49,300 nucleotides of DNA from Sporolactobacillus sp. THM7-7 (GTDB lineage: Bacteria; Bacillota; Bacilli; Bacillales; Sporolactobacillaceae): contig NZ_SEMB01000024.1 of assembly GCF_004153225.1 (NCBI RefSeq), positions 1-49,300 of the forward strand. The letters are read 5' to 3'. The position numbers were made by a program, and so were the translations under genes. Shown piece after piece: positions 41,930 to 49,300 of this stretch. The notes beneath the pieces are model-generated. The model ran no database searches and was not told the DNA's origin. It was given only the letters and a program-made list of their open reading frames with translations. Each line of letters opens with the position of its first letter. Positions within the stretch are counted from its first letter, which is position 1.

Positions 41930-42067
41930 TTACTTTTTCATCTTCATGGTGATCCAGGGGCAGGCATCTCTTTGGGTCCGTTGATCCGGCTTGACATCAG
42001 CCCAACCTGTTTCATGCTTCAGCTCCCAAACAACGTCAAATCGATAAAGTGATTCTGGTGATTGCAT
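41930..42067 (-). CDS. 45-aa protein downstream of alcohol dehydrogenase
   Basis: A short gene from the ATG at 42067 to the TAA at 41930, with GTGAGGAAAA as Shine-Dalgarno and a strong terminator directly behind. The product has three Trp, one Cys and a basic C-terminus, and no family I recognise. It starts 35 bp after the zinc alcohol dehydrogenase stop, on the same strand, so it is probably the last gene of that transcript. A regulatory peptide or small subunit is possible, but nothing in the sequence proves function. Confidence 0.6.
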   Translation of the reverse strand: MQSPESLYRFDVVWELKHETGWADVKPDQRTQRDACPWITMKMKK

Positions 42068-42102
42068 TTTTTCCTCACTATTTTGCTATTTCACTCTCAT
42101 TA

Positions 42103-43110
42103 TCACTCCATATTGATGACGGCTTTTGTGATCTTCTCATTAATATGCCCCGCCAGAATGTCCGGGACATCTGTGAGTTTAAATTCATGGGTGATTAGCC
42201 GTTCAACATCGCACGTCCTGTTTGCCAGGATCTGAATGGCATCCGGCATCGCATATGGATTGATAAACGCCCCTTTAATCGTCAGCTCTTTAAAGAAGAT
42301 GTCATAAGCGCTCACCTGAATCGTCTCCGCCGGATTGGAGACACCAAACATGAGCACCTGTCCCCCGCGGCGGGCAAATGAAATGGCCAGTTCCTGGGTC
42401 ATTTTTACCCCAACACATTCGATGACGAGATCATATTTTTCATCATGATTCACTTTCTGAGGATTGAAAACCTCATCTGCCCCAATCTTTTTCAGCAGAT
42501 TCACCTTTTTGGGATTGCGGCCGCTGACCGCTACTTTTTTCAATCCGCGGTTGGCGAGGATCTCTGTAAAAATCTGACCGATAAAACCGTCGCCAACGAC
42601 CAGAGCGGTATGATGCGGACGAATCTCAAGCAAGTCTAATCCATGGACCACACAGCTGACCGGTTCAGCCATCGCTGCCGCTTTAAAACTCAGGCTGTCG
42701 GGAATCTTGTAGATGTTTGTTTCCGGAACATCGACATACTCCGACATCCCGCCGTCGCGGGTGACACCGACGGCCTCCATGTTCTCACAGAGCTGAGGCT
42801 GATTGTTCTGGCAGTAGGCGCAACGTCCGCAATAGATATTTGGATCGATAGTCACCCGATCACCAACCTTAAAATCGCTTTTAACTGCCTGTCCGAGTTC
42901 AGTGATCACGCCGGACATCTCGTGACCCAGCACAATCGGTGGGTTAGCCTCGGCGGAACCGGGCTGGCCGCTGTATAAGTGTTTGTCCGTGCCACAAATG
43001 CCGACATATTTGATCCGTACTCTGATTTCATGATCCCTTAAAGGCTTTTCTGGGATCTGGCGAATTTCCATGTGTTCTTTTTCCGTTAAAACTAATGCTT
43101 TCAAGTGCAT
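42103..43110 (-). CDS. Zinc-dependent alcohol/polyol dehydrogenase (MDR family)
   Basis: A 335-residue medium-chain dehydrogenase. The catalytic zinc is held by Cys of GICGTDKH and by GHEM. The structural zinc loop is CGRCAYCQNNQPQLC with four Cys. The Rossmann domain starts at about 155-165 with ALVVGDGFIGQIF; the second Gly of GxGxxG is present but the first is replaced by Asp. Closest relatives are threonine, sorbitol or butanediol dehydrogenases, and the substrate is unassigned. The ATG at 43110 is 5 nt behind AAGGGAG; a frame to 43233 exists but is unlikely coding. It is followed by the 45-residue gene at 41930. Confidence 0.9.
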   Translation of the reverse strand: MHLKALVLTEKEHMEIRQIPEKPLRDHEIRVRIKYVGICGTDKHLYSGQPGSAEANPPIVLGHEMSGVITELGQAVKSDFKVGDRVTIDPNIYCGRCAYCQNNQPQLCENMEAVGVTRDGGMSEYVDVPETNIYKIPDSLSFKAAAMAEPVSCVVHGLDLLEIRPHHTALVVGDGFIGQIFTEILANRGLKKVAVSGRNPKKVNLLKKIGADEVFNPQKVNHDEKYDLVIECVGVKMTQELAISFARRGGQVLMFGVSNPAETIQVSAYDIFFKELTIKGAFINPYAMPDAIQILANRTCDVERLITHEFKLTDVPDILAGHINEKITKAVINME

Positions 43111-43288
43111 CATCGCTCCCTTCAAAATAATCGAGCGAAACCACAGCTTCGTTCCGATGAAGCCTGGTTGCTGCTTACAGGGCCTGACAAACAAATTATT
43201 TGATCCGGCAATCATTGACATCATGCCCGTCACGGTCAGCCCGTATTCTGCTTATGCCGCAGATCAGTGAATCCGAAGAAATGATTGT

Positions 43289-44218
43289 CTATCTTTTTTT
43301 GGTGTGACTTTCAGCTCTTTTTCTGCGTAATTCTTCTCTTTTCAGCATGCCATATTGCAGTAAAGTATGTCTGATCACTCTTCTCGTATCTTTCAAGGTA
43401 CGTCGCGTTTGTTCGACTCTCCGTTCCAGCTCCTCATCAGAATACTGCGAGAGTTGTTCTTGTGTTAAAAGGGTTTGCTGATAGCTGTGTCTGACTAAAT
43501 GAACCGTATACCTGCCGGCACTGTCAAACCCATGCCCGATTTTCTTTCCTGAAGGGTTTTCACTGAAATCATCCATAGTGGAAACGATACTTTTGCTGAC
43601 GTGGGTATTCCAGAAAGTGATCAGCGGACCGGCAAAGAAAGAAATAATAACCGTCGCAAGACCGATTGGACCGCCGGCAAACAGTGCGGCGATCATAAAG
43701 CTGATATCCTGTACGATGCGGCAGATTTTATATTTAATATGCAGTCTTTTAGAAGCGATCGGTGCGAGTGCGTCATATGGAGCAACGCCCACATTAGCGG
43801 ACATATATAAAGAGGTACCGAGTGTAAAAAGCAGCAATCCCAGAACACCGTTGACAATTCCAGTGAACAGCGTTGCGTCGTAATGAAAAACGGAGCGGTA
43901 TATAGCCGAAAACCAGTCGATCATAAAACCCGCACAAACCATATTAATAATCGTACCAATGCCGATTTTTTTTCGATCCAATAAAATGACGACGATAATA
44001 ATCAGCAGGTTGGCCAGCAGCTGATATGTGCCCAGACTCAGACCCAATTTGTCCGATACGCCAATATTCACGGCCGTATAAGGATCGAGGCCCACATTCC
44101 CCTGCTGGCATAGCGTCGCGCCCATGGCAAGGATGGCAACACCAACCAGTGATAAAATCGATTTCAATAAAATTTCCCACTTATTATGCCGGCCCTTTCG
44201 GCCATCAAGCATATCCAT
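43289..44218 (-). CDS. YczE-family integral membrane protein with charged C-terminal extension
   Basis: A 309-residue protein. The first 205 residues have five or six TM helices with GVAILAMGATLCQQGNVGLDPY and GTSLYMSANVGVAPYDALAP, the tandem signature of the YczE/YitT-like family. In B. subtilis YczE affects surfactin production. Residues 215-309 form a highly charged helical extension (many Glu/Arg/Lys), probably cytoplasmic and not present in YczE itself. The ATG at 44218 follows GGAGG. Function is unknown. It is not coupled to the neighbouring genes. Confidence 0.82.
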   Translation of the reverse strand: MDMLDGRKGRHNKWEILLKSILSLVGVAILAMGATLCQQGNVGLDPYTAVNIGVSDKLGLSLGTYQLLANLLIIIVVILLDRKKIGIGTIINMVCAGFMIDWFSAIYRSVFHYDATLFTGIVNGVLGLLLFTLGTSLYMSANVGVAPYDALAPIASKRLHIKYKICRIVQDISFMIAALFAGGPIGLATVIISFFAGPLITFWNTHVSKSIVSTMDDFSENPSGKKIGHGFDSAGRYTVHLVRHSYQQTLLTQEQLSQYSDEELERRVEQTRRTLKDTRRVIRHTLLQYGMLKREELRRKRAESHTKKR

Positions 44219-44319
44219 CTAATAACCTCCAAAAACTTATTCCTTCTCAGAACCATCGGCTCCGAGACAACAACACCCCCAGACATCGCTTGAAAAAAAT
44301 TTCCATGTCATTAATCATA

Positions 44320-44631
44320 TCATGAAATTTGTTTAATCACCATGATAAGATTTAAAAATTCTGTGAAATGCTGGTAACATAGCCGATTAAGGCGATTGTT
44401 CTGGCTGATTTTCTGATACGAATCTCTCATTTTGTCATTTGGTAAATATTTCCATATCCTTATGGATAAGTGTTCAAGATGAGACAGCATTTTTTTCGTG
44501 AATCGAGGAAATCTCTGACTTAAGTAGTATTTATTTTTTATCAACCACGATTTCATAAAAATGATCTCTTCAAAATCATGAAACATGAAAAGGATGGGGA
44601 ACAACCATATCAGAACATGAATCTTATCCAT
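44320..44631 (-). CDS. Short HXXEE-domain membrane protein
   Basis: A 103-residue protein with the N-terminal hydrophobic segment WLFPILFMFHDFEEIIF, carrying the HxxEE motif that defines this family of membrane proteins. Typical members run to about 150-180 residues with further TM helices; this one ends after one clear helix and a polar region, so it is probably truncated or an abbreviated version. The ATG at 44631 follows GGGGAGGGG, stronger than the upstream ATG at 44667. Function is unknown. AT-rich composition suggests recent acquisition together with the restriction genes next door. Confidence 0.65.
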   Translation of the reverse strand: MDKIHVLIWLFPILFMFHDFEEIIFMKSWLIKNKYYLSQRFPRFTKKMLSHLEHLSIRIWKYLPNDKMRDSYQKISQNNRLNRLCYQHFTEFLNLIMVIKQIS

Positions 44632-44834
44632 TAACTGCCCCTCCCCGGTTATACCGCCGCGTTTCATTTCTCCGATAATCGGCCCGTGCGCAGCACGTTT
44701 GCTCTCAGCGTCTGACTTCCATAGAAATTCGCAAAACTTTCAGAGAGGTCAATAGCTTTTTCTGGAAATTCTCGTTTTGTTTTGTCAATTCATTCGTTTA
44801 TTTGCATTAAAACTGCCCCCATTTAATTTAATTA

Positions 44835-47800
44835 TTAAGGGTTGTATCTTTCTCGATCCTCCGCCGCTCTTTCCACGCCAAGCATGCCGTCAAAGGTTGG
44901 GGCTTCGTGGCTGCACATGTGTTCCACCTGGCGCATGACTGTGTTCATGGCTTCTTTGGCCTGATCCGGCGGGTAGTTGTATTTTTTCAGGAGCCGGCGG
45001 ATGGTGCGCCGCATCATCGCCTGGGCCTGAACGCGGACGTTAAAGTCGACGGTGACGTTTCGCCGGATGGAGTCGGTGAGTTCCTGGGCGATCTTTTTTA
45101 GCGTATCGTCGTCATAGAATTTCCTGGCGGCTTCATTATCTGAAAGAGCGTAATAGAAAGCAATCTCATTTTCATTTAGACCCAGTTTGGATTCTTCCTG
45201 ATGCATTTTCGTCATTTCTTTACTTAGGCGGATCAGTTCTTCGATGACTTCGGCGTTGGTGATGGATTGGTTTCTGTATTTATTAAGCGACTTTCTCAGC
45301 TTTTCGGAGAAGCGCTCAGATTTGACCAGATTGGTCCTCTCCATGACTTTGATTTCGCCTTCGAGCAGCTTTTTCATCATTTCCCGGGCAAGATTTTTTG
45401 TTTTCATAGAGCGGACTTTCTTAAGAAAGTTTTCGTCAAGCAGGGAGATGTCCGGCTGCTTGAGGCCCATCGCATCAAAGACATCGATCACTTCCTCCGA
45501 AATGATGGAGTGCTCTAGCATCTGGCTGACCCGCTGTTCAATCTCCCGCTTGGAGAGGGATCGTTTCGTTTTGGATTGCAGCTTTGCTAGGCTGGCTTTT
45601 ACCGCTTTAAAATAACTGACCTCCAGTGTGACGGCCTTTCCCTTTTCCGTTGCGGAACATAAACCGTGGGCTTTACCCAGTTCGGTGGCAATCTGTTTAA
45701 ATTCTTTCTGTTCCTGGTCCGTTTTTCCTAAAATAAAATCCATCCCGCTTGTAATCGTCCGCAGTCGTTTGGCCTGCGACGGTCCGAAATAATCGCTGTA
45801 GTCGACGCCGTGGAACATGGACTGTAAAATTTCCAGCTTCTCGATCATGTACGCTTCGATCTTCGATGTGTCGATGCCGGTGTTTTTTCTGTCGCTGTCC
45901 GTATATTGATTCAGCGCTCTTTTTAAACTTTCGAGAATGCCGATGTAGTCAACAACGACGCCGCCTTCTTTGTCTTTGAACACGCGATTGACGCGGGCAA
46001 TAGCCTGCATCAGGTTGTGCCCTTTCATTGGCTTGTCAACATACATCGTGTGCATCGATGGAACATCAAATCCGGTCAGCCACATGTCGCGGACGATGAC
46101 AAGCTTCAGTTCATCATTGTTATCCTTCATCCGTTTAGCTAGGATATCACGCCTTTGTTTGCCGCCAATGTGTTTCTGCAGCCGTTCTTCGTCCGCAGCG
46201 CTGCCGGTTATAACGACCTTGATTTTTCCTTTGTTGACGTCGTCGCTGTGCCATTCAGGTCTTAAATCGATAATGGCATCGTACAGATCCGCGCAGATCC
46301 GCCGGCTCATGCAGACGATCATCGCTTTTCCGTCCATCACTTTCTCTTTGGCTTCAAAATGCCGGACAATGTCAAGCGCAAGCTTCCTGATCCGGTTAGG
46401 CGAACCGACGATGGCTTCCAGCCGGGACCATTTGGTCTTTGTTCTTTCCCGTTCAAACTCCTCCTGACCTTCCGTAATCTGGTCAAACTCTTCATCGAGT
46501 GATTTCAGAACCTCGTCATCCGCTTCCAGCTTGATGATCCGATTTTCATAATAGATTTTTACCGTGGCCTTGTCCTCGACCGCCCGGGTCATATCATAAA
46601 TATCAATGTAATGGCCGAAGACTGCCGGCGTCGATTTGTCGTCAAATTCAATAGGCGTTCCCGTGAAACCGATGTAAGACGCATTCGGGAGCGCGTCCCT
46701 CATATATTTGGCATAACCAAACTTCACGTCACCGGTCTTCAGATTCGTCTTCGCTTTCAGTCCATACTGGCTCCGGTGGGCTTCGTCGGCAATCACAATG
46801 ACGTTCCGGCGGTCGGTTAATACCGGCATGTCCACCTGCTCCGGCATAAATTTTTGAATCGTTGTAAAGATAATCCCACCGGATGCCCGGTCGTTCAGCC
46901 AATCAAACAGCCCATTGACTTCCTTTGCATGCTCCCCAAGCTGCGCTTTCTTTTGCTCTTCGCTCAGTTTCCGAACATGGGCCTGCTTTGGTTCCTGTCT
47001 TAAAATCTCGGCGGACCTGGCAAACGTTGTGTACAGCTGATCGTCCAGATCGTTTCGGTCCGTAATAACCACGATCGTCGGATTGTGGAGCTCCCGTACA
47101 AGACTTGCGGCGTAAAAAACCATGGAAAAACTTTTTCCGGAGCCCTGCGTATGCCAGATGACGCCGATTTTCCGATCGCCTTCAGCACTTGTAGCAATCT
47201 TTGTTTTTTCCACAGCCTTTTTTACGGCAAAATACTGGTGATAGGCCGCAAGGATCTTGATCAGCGTTTTTTTGTTTCCGATTTTTTTACCCGATGAATC
47301 ATAATTAGCGGACTGAGACTCCTGAAAAAGGATGAAGTGGCTGACGATGTCCAGCAGCCGGGGCTTAGAAAGCATCCCTTTAAACAGCGTTTCATATTGA
47401 GGAATGGTTAGAGGCGCGACATGCTTCCCGTCCTCGCTGCGCCAGTTCATAAAGCGCTCAAAGTCGGATGTAATTGTGCCCGCTTTCGCGTTAATTCCGT
47501 CGGAGATAATGCAAAAAGCATTGTAATGGAAAAGCGTTTCGATATCCTGTTTGTACGTCTGGATCTGATGGTAAGCATTTTCGATACCGACATGGTCGTC
47601 CGATGCCGATTTCAGCTCAATGACAACCAGCGGCAGTCCGTTGACAAACAGAATCAGGTCCGGGCGCCGATTTTCCCGGCCGATAATCGTCAGCTGATTA
47701 ACCACTAAAAAATCATTTTCTTCGGGGTGCTCTAAATCAACGAGATAGGCTCTCTTCGTGCGTACGAAATCATTTTCGGTGAAGGAGACCTCAATACCCT

Positions 47801-48095
47801 CGGTTAGCAATCTGTGAAAATAGTGATTGTTCTCTGCCAAAGACGGGCTGTTGAACGTGATGACCAGTCTGAAGGCATCCTCCAGCGCCTCTTCGGGCAG
47901 ATCCCGATTGATTCGTTGCAAGGCATTTTTTACCCGGTTCTCTAAAATCACTTCCTTATAATCGCTTCGCTCGGGCGATGCACCGCCGTCACAGGCAATA
48001 TCAGGTCCTGATTGATACTCATAGCCTAATTCTTCTAAAATTTCAATAGCCGCTTGTTCCAAGCTGTCTTCAGTAAAACTTTCTGGTACATTCAT
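44835..48095 (-). CDS. hsdR: Type I restriction enzyme R subunit
   Basis: A 1086-residue ATP-dependent DNA translocase and nuclease. The N-terminal RecB-like nuclease contains RPDLILFVNGLPLVVIELKSA (PD...ExK, about 140-160). Helicase motifs follow: Walker A HTQGSGKSFSM (about 305), DEAD-type VIADEAHRSQYG (about 430), FTGTPIEF, and QAIARVNRVFKDKEGG (motif VI). A C-terminal helical domain binds the methylase. The ATG at 48095 follows AAAGGGGGAGC. The enzyme needs HsdM and HsdS for DNA binding; hsdS is broken here and hsdM is not in the window. Length matches intact HsdR. Confidence 0.97.
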   Translation of the reverse strand: MNVPESFTEDSLEQAAIEILEELGYEYQSGPDIACDGGASPERSDYKEVILENRVKNALQRINRDLPEEALEDAFRLVITFNSPSLAENNHYFHRLLTEGIEVSFTENDFVRTKRAYLVDLEHPEENDFLVVNQLTIIGRENRRPDLILFVNGLPLVVIELKSASDDHVGIENAYHQIQTYKQDIETLFHYNAFCIISDGINAKAGTITSDFERFMNWRSEDGKHVAPLTIPQYETLFKGMLSKPRLLDIVSHFILFQESQSANYDSSGKKIGNKKTLIKILAAYHQYFAVKKAVEKTKIATSAEGDRKIGVIWHTQGSGKSFSMVFYAASLVRELHNPTIVVITDRNDLDDQLYTTFARSAEILRQEPKQAHVRKLSEEQKKAQLGEHAKEVNGLFDWLNDRASGGIIFTTIQKFMPEQVDMPVLTDRRNVIVIADEAHRSQYGLKAKTNLKTGDVKFGYAKYMRDALPNASYIGFTGTPIEFDDKSTPAVFGHYIDIYDMTRAVEDKATVKIYYENRIIKLEADDEVLKSLDEEFDQITEGQEEFERERTKTKWSRLEAIVGSPNRIRKLALDIVRHFEAKEKVMDGKAMIVCMSRRICADLYDAIIDLRPEWHSDDVNKGKIKVVITGSAADEERLQKHIGGKQRRDILAKRMKDNNDELKLVIVRDMWLTGFDVPSMHTMYVDKPMKGHNLMQAIARVNRVFKDKEGGVVVDYIGILESLKRALNQYTDSDRKNTGIDTSKIEAYMIEKLEILQSMFHGVDYSDYFGPSQAKRLRTITSGMDFILGKTDQEQKEFKQIATELGKAHGLCSATEKGKAVTLEVSYFKAVKASLAKLQSKTKRSLSKREIEQRVSQMLEHSIISEEVIDVFDAMGLKQPDISLLDENFLKKVRSMKTKNLAREMMKKLLEGEIKVMERTNLVKSERFSEKLRKSLNKYRNQSITNAEVIEELIRLSKEMTKMHQEESKLGLNENEIAFYYALSDNEAARKFYDDDTLKKIAQELTDSIRRNVTVDFNVRVQAQAMMRRTIRRLLKKYNYPPDQAKEAMNTVMRQVEHMCSHEAPTFDGMLGVERAAEDRERYNP

Positions 48096-48112
48096 GGGTA
48101 CGCTCCCCCTTT

Positions 48113-48316
48113 CTATTTAAAAAGTTTCTTCATCAATGCAAAAAGATCAAAAAACGTACGATGATAAACCTTGTTGTATCCATATTTCTTCGGATTCCGA
48201 AACCATCCGTAACCACGTGGCATTTTTAAACCGGTACGATGAATCAATTGTCGCTTGAGACTAGTTCGTGCGGATATTCTTCGTTTCAAACTCGGTTTTC
48301 TCATACCAAATTTCAT
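48113..48316 (-). CDS. Small basic protein between hsdS and hsdR
   Basis: A 67-residue, strongly basic protein (many Arg/Lys) with RGYGWFRNPKKYGYNKVYHRT in its centre and a hydrophobic C-terminus. Similar small proteins with a PKK..YN.VY.RT signature are encoded in many Firmicute mobile and restriction loci; this is recalled, not searched. It may be nucleic-acid binding. The ATG at 48316 follows AGAGGTG. It lies 17 bp before hsdR and 115 bp after the hsdS fragment on the same strand, so it is probably co-transcribed. Function is unknown. Confidence 0.68.
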   Translation of the reverse strand: MKFGMRKPSLKRRISARTSLKRQLIHRTGLKMPRGYGWFRNPKKYGYNKVYHRTFFDLFALMKKLFK

Positions 48317-48430
48317 CGATGGACACCTCTTTTATCAGGCCACAGGTTAGAAGATCGTTAATAAAACTGCGAAATAGCGGGTATTGGGTAAAATTACCAA
48401 AAAGAAATAAATAAACACTAATTTGTTTGA

Positions 48431-49173
48431 TCACTGGTCCTCAATTGGAACACGGATCTGTCCGGACATGAGTTTTGGGAGGAGAGCGTCACGAATATTT
48501 ATTAATCTGGCGCTTTCAATTTCATTAATCTTTATAGCATCATTAATACTTTGTAAAGTCAATTTAATAATATCAATATATTTTTTTTCAGGAATAATCA
48601 CTTTATACTGCTTTAAAATATCTGTTTTTAAATTTCTAAATACACTACCATTACTTAGTGATAAAAGATTCGTTCTTTCAAACAATAGTAAATAGTACAA
48701 GTACTCTTTAGGTAATCCGTTGTAATTATCAAAAATTAGCCACCCATCGTGTACGCAAGCTTCAATGAGTATTATTTTGGGTAAGCCAGGAGTTGCACTA
48801 TTAGATAACAATAGTGTACCTGGCAATACCCTTTTACTTTTAGAGACTCCTTCAAATTTAATATATTCTTTTGTACTACTAATATATTTTGATTTGCTAG
48901 CTGTTGCATCTGATATTTTTACCCAAGGCATGCCTTTTGATGAAAGATAATCTTGTATTGGCCTTGGTGAGGCTCCTCTTTTTATTTCAACTATTTCATT
49001 CAGTCTTTTTACAGTCCATCCTTTAGGAATCAACCCAAGCTCACTCTCAACCATCTCACCACCGCTGGATTTATAGGGTTTGCCCTCTTCATTTGGAAAT
49101 TCAAAATCGACAAACCAGTGCTTGAAAATCGCCTGCGCCATGGCTTCTAAATTTTGATTTATTTTATTGTTAG
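48431..49173 (-). pseudogene. hsdS: Type I restriction specificity subunit hsdS, C-terminal part, interrupted by an IS
   Basis: The frame encodes the central conserved region (NNKINQNLEAMAQAIFKHWF and FPNEEGKPYKSSGG), one target-recognition domain (about 40-190 from the internal Met) and the C-terminal helix ending LLPKLMSGQI. A complete HsdS has a second, N-terminal target domain. Upstream the frame runs through the in-phase sequence NKINQN and stops at a TGA (49181-49183) inside an IS66-type terminal repeat starting at 49174. So the element has split the gene. An internal ATG (49141) could give a half-specificity subunit, and such halves can dimerise in some systems. DNA is much more AT-rich than hsdR. 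Confidence 0.85.
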
Positions 49174-49300
49174 GTAAGCGTCAAATAATCCCCACCTACA
49201 AAAAGGGTGGGGATCAATGTATTATTCACTTGTAGGCAACTTGCATTCTGAAGGAATAGAATCAGACCAGGGCAGAAGTTCATCCAATGCTTCTTCCGTC
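49174..49300 (-). mobile_element. IS66-family element, right end (continues beyond window)
   Basis: The boundary is GTAAGCGTC at 49174-49182, matching the GTAAGCG terminal repeat of IS66-family elements. Inside it is a perfect 9-bp hairpin (49188-49196 with 49206-49214) and then the end of the transposase gene. The 8 bp outside the repeat (49166-49173, ATTGTTAG) should be the target duplication; the other copy is outside the window. The insertion lies in hsdS. Confidence 0.8.
49222..49300 (-). CDS. IS66-family transposase, C-terminal end (partial)
   Basis: The last 25 codons of a protein entering from beyond the window, ending TAA at 49222-49224. EEALDELLPWSDSIPSEC matches the LLPW.......C tail of IS66-type TnpC transposases (the IS66 C-terminal element). 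Catalytic residues lie outside the window. The conserved tail and adjacent GTAAGCG repeat agree with each other. Confidence 0.7.
   Translation of the reverse strand, partial: TEEALDELLPWSDSIPSECKLPTSE

Noticed and set aside
1-49300. tRNA or rRNA genes
   Set aside because: Visual scan found no CCA-ended cloverleaf-like sequence or rRNA segment; a tRNAscan run would be decisive.

Overview
The window reads as chromosomal DNA of a low-to-mid GC, Gram-positive, motile member of the Bacillales. Pointers are a sigma-D type promoter before a chemoreceptor, a TPP riboswitch with an attenuator, GGAGG-type ribosome binding sites with many GTG/TTG starts, and a ComX/ComQ/ComP/ComA pheromone system. Housekeeping genes look about 48-50% GC. 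A Sporolactobacillaceae-like host is my guess, not a demonstrated assignment.

Layout. 1-770: a cluster of DnaA-box-like 9-mers, then the C-terminal remnant of an S66 LD-carboxypeptidase. 774-3634: a gamma-carbonic-anhydrase-like protein and a dCache chemoreceptor. 3750-6386: a riboswitch-controlled thiDME thiamine salvage operon. 6617-9652: a ureohydrolase-fold protein, a DJ-1/PfpI stress protein, a MerR/TipAS regulator with its own operator, and a 58-residue CxxCxGxG zinc-knuckle protein. 9725-13648: aconitase, a TSUP anion exporter and a cupin lipoprotein. 13858-17099: a DnaJ-C28-type protein, a Rieske/FAD oxidoreductase, a 20-bp repeat array and a Gfo/Idh/MocA oxidoreductase. 17559-24142: an O-antigen-ligase-like membrane protein, proC, a candidate small RNA and a large secreted GH92 mannosidase. 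24277-27292: murB and an overlapping cheY-cheC-diguanylate cyclase operon.

The centrepiece is 28025-32632, a ComQXPA-type quorum-sensing locus in the permuted order comX-comQ-comP-comA. comX (54 codons, penultimate Trp) overlaps the start of comQ, whereas the canonical order is comQ-comX. comX, comQ and the comP sensor half are conspicuously AT-rich, while the comP kinase half and comA have normal composition. The locus is bracketed by two paralogous small genes on the opposite strand. They encode predicted helical hairpins whose first helix resembles Sda, the KinA inhibitor, so they are candidate new regulators of this signalling system.

32935-44631 is mostly core metabolism and membrane genes: a purine-type phosphoribosyltransferase, DedA, MscS, VanW, a PfoR-like PTS IIC, codBA cytosine salvage, a zinc alcohol dehydrogenase followed by a 45-residue ORF, a YczE-like membrane protein and a short HXXEE protein. 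44835-49300 is a type I restriction-modification locus: hsdR is intact, a small basic ORF follows, and hsdS is cut by an IS66-family element that runs off the end of the window.
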